Assembly: GCA_963971575.1 (NCBI GenBank)
Contig: OZ020620.1
Coordinates: 39,222,924-39,286,923, forward strand
Reading direction: 5' to 3'
Length of the DNA stretch: 64,000 nt
Source of the DNA: Liopterus haemorrhoidalis
Taxonomy: Eukaryota; Arthropoda; Insecta; Coleoptera; Dytiscidae
A program made the translations under genes and the position numbers. Under the pieces are notes generated by a model. It worked only from the letters and a program-made list of their open reading frames with translations, ran no database searches and was not told the DNA's origin. Below are positions 1 to 10,053 of this stretch, piece by piece (position 1 is the first letter of the stretch; the number at the start of each line of letters is the position of its first letter).

Positions 1-321
1 TATTTCAAATTTACAATGTTTTAATTAAAAAATTTGGCTGTAATATTAATTAAAAAGTGATTTTTGTTGTGTTAGGTGACATAACTAACATTAAAATATC
101 AAAAAAATGTAGTTTTAAGGAAATATAAATTTTATGCGTATCCCCTATTGTTTAAACTGTACTTCGAGTCTATTATTCCTGTATTGAAGCTTCGTTTTTT
201 TGTGAAAATTGAGAAGTCAGAAATAATTTACAACTCATCAAAATCACCATAATTTCTCATATGCTTAAGAGTTATCTTTACATCATTAATTTTTTGTACA
301 AAATAAGTAATATCCAGTTTT
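1..321. other. unassigned AT-rich DNA
   Basis: No coding, RNA or repeat signal that I can name is visible. The stretch is AT-rich and ends where the Helentron-like repeat R1 begins. Confidence 0.5.
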
Positions 322-996
322 TACCGACCGCCAACATATATAAGGGAGGTATTGTGATCATATCGATTTAGACATTTCGAGATTTCGATGGATCTCCACG
401 AATTGAGGTCCCTACATAACGTTTTGACTATTTTTATCATGATGTCTGTCGGTCCGTCCGTCTGTCCGTCTGTCCGTCTGTCCGTCTGTCCGTCTGTCTG
501 TCCGTGCGTCCGTCCGTCCGTCCGTCCGTCCGTCTGTCTGTCTGTGTACACGTGCAGAGCAAATTCAGCTAAAAGGATTTTTATGAAACTACATATTTAA
601 GCTTTTGACATCAATGGCACGAGTTGATCTACTTTTGGTAAAATCGGTTGACTAAAAATGGGAGCTTACTCATGTCGATTTGAAGATTTTGCGAATATTC
701 AGCAACAAAAAAATACTTCGAAAAAATTTATTAAACAAAAATTGCTATAAATGCAATAACTAATAACTTTTATTTGAGACGTTTTTTGATAAAACGAAAA
801 ATTTCGAAATTTTTTTGTAAAATGTTTCGAAATTTTTCTGTCTCAATTTTTTCATACTTATATGTAAAGTTTCCATGGTCATGATAAATAATATCTCGTT
901 AGAAAATATTAGGCCAAATATTTCTACTCTGATGCTAAATTGTATTTTATACAAGTACTTTATGATGGCGGTCGGTCCTGTGGTGGCCGCAGCTGA
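322..996 (+). mobile_element. Helentron/DINE-like repeat, family R1, copy 1
   Basis: Non-coding repeat of about 0.67 kb, present a second time at 45998-47101. The left end has a subterminal inverted repeat ACCGACCGCCA (323-333), matched by TGGCGGTCGGT at 966-976. A GTCC/GTCT tetranucleotide array lies near the left end. Directly after the right inverted repeat a hairpin CTGTGG-TGG-CCGCAG (978-992) precedes a T-run. Subterminal inverted repeats, a GTCY array and a 3' hairpin are the layout described for DINE-1/mini-me/Helentron non-autonomous elements. The class is inferred from this layout; no Rep/helicase is encoded. The second copy shows a complementary-preserving change in the hairpin stem (CCGCAG to CCACAG). 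Confidence 0.65.
450..545 (+). repeat. GTCC/GTCT tetranucleotide array
   Basis: A run of mixed GTCC and GTCT units inside R1 copy 1. The second R1 copy has a much shorter array at about 46596-46628, so the array length differs between copies. It produces long but meaningless open frames on both strands. Confidence 0.9.
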
Positions 997-1119
997 TTTT
1001 TTTTTATGAAATTATCATAATAAAAATTAATAAAAAAACACGCTAAACATATCAAGCGATTTGCAAAATTTATTGTGCCAGCCAAGGCCACATTGAAGCC
1101 GACTGGATATGGTGTAAAG

Positions 1120-1423
1120 TAGTGTTTCTCAACCAAAAATGCACTGCGGATCAGTAAAATATATAATTTTGTAACGCGGACCACTAATAATAATTGTTGG
1201 TTCATTTTTTGCAAGAAAGCAAATGTATTTAATGTACAACTAAATACATTTATATATTTGTAGAAAATCACAGAAAGTTTACAGAAAATAAACAAAATAT
1301 AAATTATTTACATAAAATATGTGTATAAAAAATAACAAAAAAACTGCAAAGAACCATACAAAAAATTTCGTGGACCAATAAAAAATTTCAAGTGGTCCGC
1401 GGACCACCTGTTGAGAAACACTG
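1120..1423. mobile_element. hAT MITE (Buster-like ends), with 8-bp TSD
   Basis: A 304-bp non-coding element with ends TAGTGTTTCTCAACC and GGTTGAGAAACACTG-like inverted repeats. It is flanked by the perfect 8-bp duplication GTGTAAAG (1112-1119 and 1424-1431). The terminal CAGTGTTTCTCAA pattern and a TSD with TA in the centre fit the Buster branch of hAT. Its inner sequence (GTGGTCCGCGGACCAC-like motif near the right end) matches the MITE at 45574-45872 in inverted order. Confidence 0.9.
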
Positions 1424-1431
1424 GTGTAAAG

Positions 1432-1924
1432 TATTCATTTTGGCGGATGCTATGCTTAACTGTTCTTTACTTTATGGACAACTCCCGTAGCAATTTTCGA
1501 TTCGGAGTTGGTACTTGAAAAAGTTTTTATTTCTAAAGTTATTTCTTTCCCACGGGCTACTTAATACCTAATAAAAATTACTCAATGAAAGTTTTTTGGA
1601 ATTTCATAAAATTTATAAGTTCCAATATTTATATAATCTCAAATATTACTACAAAAATATGATAATGTGCTTGTCCTTGCCTGAGGTCGTTGTTAAGGCG
1701 CATCGTTAGTACCGTGGTCAAACACAGCAGTATTTACCTCGGATATTCGGTGATCGTAGGATGTTGTATATACGTATATAAGAACGTCCACTCACGTACT
1801 TTGTGTGTAAACACCTCTTTAATATCCCGACACAAAGACAGTTTTTAAGTTGTGTTCACTGGTATTATCTGTCAATATTTGTCAGAGCTCTGCCGTGGAT
1901 TAGTGCAAACATTCAATGGACAGT
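1432..1924. other. unassigned
   Basis: No recognisable gene or element. This is the sequence in which the large hAT element starting at 1933 was inserted; I see no coding potential. Confidence 0.4.
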
Positions 1925-2095
1925 GGCCAAGCCAGGGATGGACAAACTTTTCACAATTTGACGCGGTTGTGGTCAAAATAAACTAAAGGTTTCAGTTTTG
2001 AAACAAGAATCACAGACAAATTGTGAAGCCGCAGAGTAATTATTAGGTCGTCAAGGATGAAATTTGTAGAAAAAAAGGCAAAGTTGGTTGATAAC

Positions 2096-2530
2096 TTACA
2101 AATATAAGGAATTATTTAATTCATCAAAGTATGCACCCATATTGTCTATACACTTTTGCCATTTAAGCGGCAGGTTGTTCAGGGCAGTGGTATAAAACTC
2201 TGGCGGACGAGAATCAATGAATTCCTGGAAAGCCAGTTTTACAGCATTGTCGGAATTAAACTGTTTTCCTATTAAAAAGTTGTCCAAATTGCGGAAGAAG
2301 TGGTAATCAGTGGAGGCTAGGTCTGGTGAGTATGGAGGATGATAAAGAAGTTCCAACTCCAATTCCTGTAATTTTCTCACAGTCATTTGTGCAGTGTGTG
2401 TCTAGCGTTATCATGCAATACGATAGGAGTCGATCTGTTGACCAATCTAGGCTGGTTTTCTTTAAGTTTTTGCATCATTTTCTCAAGTTGGTTACAGTAT
2501 ATTTTTCCTGTTATCGATGAGCCAGGTTTT
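2096..2530 (-). pseudogene. mariner transposase C-terminal fragment
   Basis: Read on the minus strand the frame contains a LHDNAR-type motif with the second catalytic Asp, followed by HPPYSPDLASTDYHFF with the third Asp, and ends with a LPLKWQKCIDNMGAYF tail. These are hallmarks of DD34D mariner transposases. The reading frame from 2386 down is open to a stop, but the N-terminal half, with the DNA-binding domain and first catalytic Asp, is missing. I see no terminal repeats, so this is a truncated copy. Confidence 0.85.
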
Positions 2531-2627
2531 TTAGGTTTTTAAGTTACCTGTACGAAATATCTCTGCATTTTCTTCATTTAGTTGAAAATAGATTTTTTAA
2601 ATATTTTGGATTTGCTTTATTATTTTT

Positions 2628-3112
2628 ACTTGCCCGACCTTAATATATAAGGGGCAAGTATTGTAATCGCGAAAATTTTCGATGTCGAGATTTTGATTGA
2701 TGACCACGTTTCATGGTCCAGGGAATCCAAAAAACCTATTTTCGAAGTGCCGTCCGTATGTCTGTGTGTCTGTGTGTCTGTGTGTCTGTGTGTATACACG
2801 ATAACTCAAAAACGGTTTAACTTAAAGAGTTCGTTCTGGTACTAAAAAATTCTTCTAATAATTGGGAAGAACCCTATTGTTTTTTATTAAAATCCGAAAC
2901 CGGAAACGGAAGTTATTAAACTTTAAAATTTTAAAAAATTCGTAACTAGTAAACCAAGTCTTGGACAAAAATTTGTATAGGACATAATTTGATGTATTTT
3001 TGAAGATTTACCTAAATCTTCTTTTAAATTAAAAAAAAAAATTATCTATTTTTTTTTATAATTATTTTTTTTATGGGAGGGCAAGTCTAGCGGAGGTTTC
3101 CCTACGCCACTG
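2628..3112 (+). mobile_element. Helentron/DINE-like repeat, family R3
   Basis: Related to R1: after the left end both read TATATAAGGG, then a GTATTGTRATC motif, a TCGAGATTT motif and a GTCTGTGT array (about 2756-2795). Subterminal inverted repeats are ACTTGCCC (2628-2635) and GGGCAAGT (3079-3086). They are followed by an imperfect hairpin, GCG-G-AGG/CCT-A-CGC (3090-3107). No coding capacity. Classification rests on structure only. Confidence 0.6.
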
Positions 3113-3273
3113 GTTTAATCTGGGAACGGATTAATTGATTTACCATAAGATATAATGGAAAATTAGGTTTCTAGATACATACTTTTTAAAATACGAACCG
3201 CGGTCAGGAGCAAATTAAGTTTAAGTCAAGGTGCCATTGTATATCTAAATGTGTAACCAAAATCAGTTATAGA

Positions 3274-3590
3274 CAGTGATGGCATCCTACCGGTTAAGAC
3301 CGGTTCACGCGAATCGTGTCTTAAAATTATTGAAACTTTAGGGAACCGGTTTTTAGAATTATTAAAAATAAATGAATTACTCTGACTTCAGTTTTGAATC
3401 GTGCGCCGTGCCATGCAGTGTTGCAAATGTAATATTTATTTTATAGATTTTTAATAACACGCTCTTAACATTTTTTCCTTATATTTAATAAATGGAAGTA
3501 AGTGATTTGTTTTCACTCTTAAAAATACAGAATAGGTTGCTAGATATCACATGACTTAAAACTTCTTGAAAATTTAGGATGCCATCACTG
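3274..3590. mobile_element. hAT MITE with perfect TSD
   Basis: A 317-bp element with inverted ends CAGTGATGGCATCCTA and TAGGATGCCATCACTG. It is flanked by a perfect 8-bp TSD GTTATAGA (3266-3273, 3591-3598). The subterminal regions carry ACCGGTT motifs. Non-coding. It sits inside the older hAT at 1933-4724. Confidence 0.92.
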
Positions 3591-3689
3591 GTTATAGATG
3601 TTTTCAGATGTGTAAGAAAGTTAATCAAATATATTTCTATGAAAGCTGTTAAAAATATTAGTAACGTTACCAGTAAACTACGTACTGCT

Positions 3690-3800
3690 GAACGATTATT
3701 TTCTACTTTAAATTATTTATAAAACTATCTCCGAAACACCGTCTTCAAACAAGTCAGAAGACTGAAAGTAGACTTTCTTTGTTATTTATACACAAATATA
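3690..3800 (+). pseudogene. possible hAT transposase C-terminal remnant
   Basis: One plus-strand frame reads RTAERLFSTLNYL, a stop, then NYLRNT. This resembles the hAT dimerisation motif (ERxFSxLxxxKxxLRNT). It is short and broken. It may be what remains of the transposase of the surrounding hAT element, but homology is judged by eye only. Confidence 0.4.
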
Positions 3801-4108
3801 TGCAATGATGATGCTTTATATATTTTTAAAGAAGTCCAAAAAAAGACTGAATATTATTATATAATCAATAAATATATGTCTTTAAATTCATTTTTGTATT
3901 TAATATGTACGAGACTGATATAGAAATGAAAATTTATATTTTTTGATCTAAATAAAAATAGAAAAACTGAATAAAAACTTGGCGCCCCTAAGAACCGGCA
4001 CCCTAGGCCTATGCCCCTGTCGCCCTTGCCTTTCACCGCCGTTGCTTGGAGTGTCACTCGTGACACACGAGTCATAGGTTCGTCATCACTGTATTACAGA
4101 ATATTAAG

Positions 4109-4666
4109 CCGCATTCAGAGCTCTTTAAATTAAGAGGTTGTAGACTGTGCTTTGTTAGCTGTAAGTTATGTTTCTATGCATTTTTTAACGTTGAACGAAC
4201 CGTTCATATCAAGTTAGAAATTAATACGTTACGAATAGTCCGCCATCTGTGAATTTTGAAAGCAACTATTTAGCTTTGTAAAATGTTTTATATGTATTAT
4301 CGTTTTTATAATTCTGTTGTCTTAGATTTTAACTACCTAATTACATAAATTGATCAAATTTACTGTTCGTCTTTGTAGTTTTGAGCTATATTTGTTAATT
4401 ATGACATTATGTTAGGTTATGTAAAGGCAGGCGACAACTACAGTGCCACTGATAGAATGCGAGAGCCAATGTGTTTATATGCCTGTCTCATTAAACATCT
4501 CACTACCTATAAGTTTAGAAAATTATGCGCAATCCACAACAAACAGCGTATTAAATTTGGAGGTCTGAACGGTTTCACGTCTTACCATATGACAAACTGC
4601 CTGGTGACAGTGAACAGTCTATAATCTACAGTGCATAAGCTATTGATTTAAGAGCTCTGAATGCGG
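4109..4666. mobile_element. TIR element of unknown superfamily
   Basis: Inverted ends CCGCATTCAGAGCTC (4109-4123) and GAGCTCTGAATGCGG (4652-4666) enclose 558 bp without convincing coding sequence. I could not assign a target-site duplication. A 71-codon open frame inside (4409-4624) matches nothing I recognise. Confidence 0.65.
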
Positions 4667-4732
4667 TTGTAGGAACATAATTCGATATTTTTCTAAGGAA
4701 CGTCTTTCACTTTGGCCATCCCTGGTCCAAGC

Positions 4733-5361
4733 TACAGGCTCTAAGCGACTAGGTACTATCTGATGTAGGCTCGTTAGTTAGATAGGTATTTATGGGTATG
4801 TTGAAGGGTCAGGCATATGCTAGTACGTTAAGTATGGTGTAGTACATCTGCCTAGGTTTGTGTATTGATGTACCTATAGACACTTTGTTGAAACTAATGT
4901 GCCATGTAATTAGATTTAGATAAAGTGGACATTGTGTACGGATTATTTGACAAACTTAAAGCGTTTAAATTTCAAAGAAATATTTATAATAAATTCTAAC
5001 AAGTGCTCTGGAAAGTTAAAATCCGTATTTTAAAGGCTAGGACCTTTCGGTTTCTCTAAATCAGTGGTACCCAGCTTAAGACCTACGGGCAGAATCCAGC
5101 ACGAGACTATTTTTTAAGAGTGTAATGTGGCTATGTTTCGCTGCATTACCCTCTTAAATATAAACATGCTTTTGTTTCAGCCATAGAATTTAGACCAAAT
5201 ATAGTCGGATCAAATTGTTTTTTTTTTTCAATTTTCATTGCATTCAACAATAAATGGCTTACATGAAACTCGAATAAAAATTCAAATATGTCATTATTTA
5301 ATCAATTATTTAAATTTGGAAAAAATCACGTTTTGCATGAACTTGGTGGACGAATGATGGT
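4733..5361. other. unassigned
   Basis: No gene recognised. A CAGTGGTACCCAG motif near 5064 looks like a hAT left end but no matching right end was found. Confidence 0.4.
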
Positions 5362-6238
5362 TTTATTTATTTTTATTTTCATTTTACTGTATAGGATACA
5401 CAACAGAATATCCCCACGAATGTGTTATTCCAATTACAATGTAACACAAATTATAAATTAAGTGTACACATCTTATGTCTATACAAAATTAATAATATAA
5501 GTATAAAACATAATAAACAATAATACAATAATAATAACAATAATTGTATTTATGGTAACTGTATCAGTAACAATTCATAAATTATAAAGATATTTTTTCT
5601 AGAAAGAACCCAATGAATAACAAAATATGTCAATATCAGCAGCATATTCATTAAGTGTCCTACAAATTCTTATCATGGGAGAATTCATTTTTGAGTTAGT
5701 AAGGCAAGTTGAAGTATGGAACAAGATGGGATTTCTAACCTGATGTTGTTAAATATTGTAACTTATATGACTGAGCAACTCAAGTGCGTCAAAGTTATTA
5801 TTAACAATTTTATAACCAATCACAGCAACATTCAAAAGTCGTCTGTTAACCAAACTAGTCATATTATAGATATCTAAGTTAAATTGATAAGATTCATAAT
5901 CATTTTTTTGTTTTACTCTGTAATTTAGTAAAGATCCACTGTATGTTTCATACTAAGGGTTCCAAATACAACTAGCGAATTTAAGATTACTTCTGACATC
6001 CATTTTATAATGTGAATAAAGCACGTGATTCTGTAAATTCTGTAGTAACTCGAAACATAAATTCTAAGTTTCTGAGGGCTTTTTGTACAATATAGTTAAT
6101 ATCTTTGTTAAAGATAAGTTTAAAGTCCAGAATCACACCAAGATCTTTAACATCAAAGACCTGTTTCAACAAATATCCAAGTATTGAAAAGTAACATTGA
6201 ATTAAATTTTTTGATTGATCGACTGAAAGTAATGTAGT

Positions 6239-7910
6239 TACCCAGCAAACATTTTTATCCGGACCAGTACTGGTAAAGCACATACTCGCCGGCATTGAAA
6301 GTAATGGGCCAGTGCTGGCATTTCGTACTGGGCCAGTACCCCGGTGTCCCGTGGCCCTTAGCTGGTCCATTGATGTATCAGTTGCTGGCCCAGCAACGGT
6401 AAAGTGAATTGAAAGTAATGGGCCAGTGCTGGCATTTCGCATTGGTCCAGTGCTGGCATTTTGCACTGGGCCAGTACCCCGGTGTCCCCGTGGCCGTTAG
6501 CTGGCCCATTGATGTATCAGTTGCTGGCCCAGCAACGGTAAAGTGCAAAATAATCGCATTAGTTGCAAGATTTATTTCTGACAGACTAGTGCTTATATTA
6601 TACCCACTCTCTAGTGTTTCAAATGTAATATATGTGTACTTACCCAGTATTAAAATAAATTAATGGTTAGGTGCAAAATAAATACTCATTTGGCCATTTT
6701 CACCATCGTTGAATAAATTTATTTAACAAGTAAAGTTGACAATATCGCATCGGTTTTAAACTATTAATGAAGAAATTAACATTGCTGTCAATAGAATGAT
6801 GCGATATTGTTAACTTAAGTTGTTAAATAAATTTATTCAACGATGGTAAAACTGGCCGATTGTAAATTGTATTAACAGTTATAATTTATTGATTTATTTA
6901 TAAATATTAAATACATATAATTTCAGGAATAACAGGAATTAGTTTATTTAATTTATTAATTTAATGAAGAATTTTAAGTAAATGGTTTTCTGCCATTTGG
7001 GCCAAACCAATTGCATCCTAAAGATAAGGGGTGACTAATAATTTTCGCCAATATTCGTCTTGTATTATCTACCACATCTTTCCCCCCTAACTTGAAGAGT
7101 GCCAACCTAAAGAAATCATACTTGTTAAAATAAATTCAATAATCAAATTTTATAAGCATTAATGCTATAAGCTGATCACTTTTGTAAGAACAAACTAGAT
7201 CTGGTTATTTTGGTGATTTTTATAGTGTATTACTGACTTTTAGAAACTTGGTTATATTGTAAAAAAAGCTTTACAGTTTTGGATTAAGTTGTATTATTTT
7301 AGGTTGGTATTATATTTACAAAATATTTAAGATGTCACTATTCAAAATGAAATATGACAAATTATATTTTTTAAATGACATATTTATAATCTTGTAACAG
7401 ATTTATTAATAATTCAAAATTTTATTACATGAAAAAAACTATGATTGAACTAAACTAAAAATTAAACAATTTAACATGAAATAGTTTGTGTAAACTACGT
7501 CCATAAATCTAACAAAACACACACAAATCACAATAAAAAACTAATGTAATGTTCACAAAACAATAACTATTCAAATACACATCTTAACAAACTGTCCACC
7601 AACACGTTTCAACTTGTACTGGCCCTCGAGGGGGTACTGGCCGTTAGGGCGTTTTATGACTAAGAACAAACACACTTTTCAAATTATTGCATTCAAAAAA
7701 AGTTTAGTTTTAAGTAAGAAATATAAAAATGTTTGCTTGGATTAATACAAATAAGAAGTGCTTATAAAATGCTGGTAAAGTACTTCGTATAGGCGGAATG
7801 CGAAATACAAATGTGAAGTACATTATTAATACTGGCGTTGCACTTACATTTGGTGCCAGCAGTAAAAGCAGTTCGCCGGCATTCGGCCGTTAGTTAAATG
7901 TTTGCTGGGA
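6239..7910. mobile_element. 1.67-kb TIR element with CCCAGCAAACAT ends
   Basis: Ends read CCCAGCAAACATTT and AAATGTTTGCTGGGA and are flanked by AGT (6236-6238, 7911-7913), a 3-bp TSD consistent with the interrupted LINE frame. Left of centre are two tandem units of about 120 bp (from 6294 and 6410) built from GGGCCAGTGCTGGCA-type palindromes. Related CTGGCC and GCCGGC motifs recur near the right end. Frames reading through the repeats give meaningless ASTGP peptides. No transposase seen; PIF/Harbinger is possible given the 3-bp TSD. Confidence 0.75.
6691..6857. mobile_element. small MITE nested in the 6239-7910 element
   Basis: An inverted repeat of about 55 bp: TGGCCATTTTCACCATCG at the left, and a complementary CGATGGTAAAACTGGCC at the right. 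It forms a foldback of about 167 bp. Non-coding. A possible ATT duplication flanks it but is too short to be decisive. Confidence 0.7.
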
Positions 7911-8119
7911 AGTGTTTAAATGGACAAAACAGAAACAAGTCTGATTTGAAGGAATGCTTATTAATAAATATAGGTCTACATTATTTTATTTATTCATTTT
8001 TTTTAAAAATATTATTATTAATTTATCATTTTTTATTTATGCAAATCACAAATTTAATTTTCCAAATAATCACATAAAACCTCTCATTGATGAACTTTTG
8101 TAGAAGGAAGATAGTAGAT

Positions 8120-8206
8120 TAGGGTGACCATTTTCTTAAGAAGGCAATGCGGGACGGAGCAAAAAAAAGGTCCTCATCTCAAAATGCGGGACGAATGGTC
8201 ACCCTA
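8120..8206. mobile_element. 87-bp hAT MITE (TAGGGTGACC family)
   Basis: Ends TAGGGTGACCA and TGGTCACCCTA, flanked by a perfect 8-bp TSD TAGTAGAT (8112-8119, 8207-8214). The inside contains GCGGGAC motifs and one AGCAAAAAAAAGGTCCTCA unit. It is a minimal member of a family with three further copies or fragments in this window. Confidence 0.92.
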
Positions 8207-8210
8207 TAGT

Positions 8211-8872
8211 AGATCAATTGATCTGCTAATGGTACAATGAATTATTTGTACCAAGTTCTTCAAGAATTTAAAAAACGCATTTTTTTGTCATTATTTGCAC
8301 ATTTTAGATGGTACAAAACACGTTTTTAATTAATTTCATGATTTTATTTCATATATTTAACAAAGAGGAAGATCCGAATACCAATATAAAACATTAATCA
8401 TCTCCAAGTGAAGAGCAAAAAAAAAGGTCCTCACCTCCCAAATCCAAGTGAAGAGCAAAAAAAAGGTCCTCATCTCCCAAAATCCAAGTGCAGAGCAAAC
8501 AAAAAAGGTCTTCACCTCCCAAATCGAAGTGAAGAGCAAAAAAAAGGTCCTCACCTCCCAAATCCAAAATGCGGGACAATGCGGGACAAAATGTTAAAAT
8601 GCGGGACTTTTGCGGGACGCATCTTAATGCGGGACAAAATGTTAAAATGCGGGACGAATGGTCACCCTATTCGTCGATTAGCAGATCAATTGATCTGCTA
8701 ATGGTACAATGAATTATTTGTACCAAATTCTTCAAGTATTTAAAAAACGCACTTTTTTGTCATTATGTGCACATTTTAGATGGTACAAAACACGTTTTTA
8801 ATTAATTTCATGATTTTATTTCATACATTTAACAAAGAGGAAGACCCTGATACCAATATAAAACATTAATCA
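8211..8872 (+). repeat. 470-bp-period duplication
   Basis: The block at 8211-8403 (starting AGATCAATTGATCTGC) recurs at 8683-8872 with few differences. The duplication also includes the adjoining right end of a TAGGGTGACC hAT MITE. The two copies differ by a 12-bp insertion or deletion beside the MITE end. GCAGATCAATTGATCTGC at the start of the second copy is a perfect palindrome. Confidence 0.85.
8402..8669. mobile_element. right part of a TAGGGTGACC hAT MITE with minisatellite
   Basis: Four head-to-tail units of 39-41 bp (8402-8567), each like AGTGAAGAGCAAAAAAAAGG plus TCCTCACCTCCC. They are followed by repeated TGCGGGAC motifs and a proper right end GGTCACCCTA. The left terminal repeat is absent, so this is a truncated or rearranged copy. 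Confidence 0.8.
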
Positions 8873-9153
8873 AAATTTAATAAGTAATTATTCACCTGTA
8901 AGCTTACGATCAGCCAAATGCCTGGCCATTATCGTAACCTATAAGAATTTACAGAAATCTATAAGCTACAGACTTTGATATGTTCTATAAGTTTATATGA
9001 TCTATAAGACCTTATAGATGCGCCTACAGAAACTATAAGTTTACATAGAATTCCACCATTACTTTCCCCATGTTCGTATTGTCTATAGGTAACTTTTATA
9101 GTGTTTTTTAATTCCCTATAGTACTTTGAGTGGTGATAAATATCTCTTCTTTC
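8873..9153. other. unassigned, CTATAAG-rich
   Basis: Repeated CTATAAG/CTTATAG words between 8938 and 9090 suggest a decayed short tandem repeat. No gene recognised. Confidence 0.4.
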
Positions 9154-9345
9154 CTATTTAAGTACATTTATCTTCACCCTGTTATGGAGTATTTCAATAA
9201 ATCTTTCCTTATTCAGTCTATTGAATAGTATATCTGGTTTCTCTGCGTTTCGCCAATATTCCAACCACTCGAATATCTCATATATGTCCAGGCCGATGCG
9301 TGGATGGTCCTCGAGATAACGAGGCCCAGTACACAATGGGCACAC
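9154..9345 (-). CDS. unrecognised open frame with CPLC motif
   Basis: A 63-codon frame beginning at a CPLC motif and rich in charged residues (DIYEIFEWLEYWRN, RFIEILHNRV). The composition looks protein-like and the upstream sequence is unusually GC-rich for this window. It could be a LINE C-terminus following a zinc motif or part of a host exon. I do not recognise the family and give no function. Confidence 0.25.
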   Translation of the reverse strand: MCPLCTGPRYLEDHPRIGLDIYEIFEWLEYWRNAEKPDILFNRLNKERFIEILHNRVKINVLK

Positions 9346-9792
9346 GGCACACGGCCCGACACTTGACTACAGCGCCGCTACGTGCCCAACAACCGTGGCG
9401 CTAACTATCAGAGACACCACCGCATGCATAGGCGCCACTAAAGGGATCGGTACATTTTCGTAAAAATTAGTTTATCCCCGGTTGGTCATTAAAGTAACAC
9501 TGATAGTTATATAACAATGATCTGACAATGATTTAAAGAAAATATGGCTTAGAAATAAGGTGATTTGAATACAGCGCTCACTGCCATGATAAAGCTTAGT
9601 AACAATCATATCCTTGAACAAAGAAGGCGTCTGATTTATTATTATATATTGGTTTATTATATATCGGTACAGAATTAAAGCTTGTAACTTGTAAATTCAA
9701 TATAATACCTACAGAAATTCTAACATTTCAAAAATTAGCAATCTTTACATAATTAAAATTAAAATTAGCAATTTTCACTCAGCACTCACAAT
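9346..9792. other. unassigned; GC-rich patch at 9346-9460
   Basis: The first 115 bases are markedly GC- and CpG-rich compared with the surroundings, then the sequence returns to AT-rich. No gene or repeat identified. Confidence 0.4.
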
Positions 9793-10053
9793 TAGGGATA
9801 TACGATACTGAGAAAGTATCGATATTTGGGTATCGATAATATCGAATAAAAAATATCGATACCGGTATCGTATCGAAAGAAAAAATGAATTTATTTTCTA
9901 TAAAACATAAAAAACATTTTATTCTTATAATAACAATTTAATTGTTTTACAATAATAAATAGATTAAAGCAGTATCGCAGTATTAGCTGCGTATTATATA
10001 ATAAATAACTAAGAAATATAATAAGAAACCTACAGCATACTACAAGCCACCAG

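Larger units (their letters stand above)
1933..4724. mobile_element. old hAT element carrying several later insertions
   Basis: Outer ends are CAGGGATGG and CCATCCCTG, flanked by GGCCAAGC (1925-1932) and GTCCAAGC (4725-4732), a TSD matching at 7 of 8 bases. Inside lie, in order, a mariner fragment, Helentron-like R3, a 317-bp hAT MITE, a hAT-transposase-like remnant and another TIR element. Because those pieces are younger and intact at their own ends, the outer element should be the oldest. Its transposase is essentially gone. Confidence 0.7.
5362..7965 (-). pseudogene. 5'-truncated LINE (RT thumb, C-terminus and 3' UTR), split by a TIR element
   Basis: On the minus strand from 6238 downward the frame reads VKDLGVILD, then IVQKALRNLEFMFR and later NRRLLNVAVIGYKIV. 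These are typical of the RT thumb and C-terminal region of Jockey-like LINEs. The 3' UTR runs to an A-rich tail at about 5362. The coding sequence resumes on the far side of the insertion (7914-7965). Joining the two sides at the 3-bp TSD restores the frame across KHYITFSRS. Several stop codons are present and most of the element is missing 5'. Confidence 0.75.

Noticed and set aside
388..600. Open frames across the GTCC/GTCT array
   Set aside because: Low-complexity repeat translation; present on both strands.
5064..5360. hAT MITE starting CAGTGGTACCCAG
   Set aside because: No inverted right end or 8-bp duplication found.
6005..6466. 153-codon frame with ASTGP repeats
   Set aside because: The repeats are translations of the palindromic tandem units in a TIR element; the rest is the LINE RT remnant.
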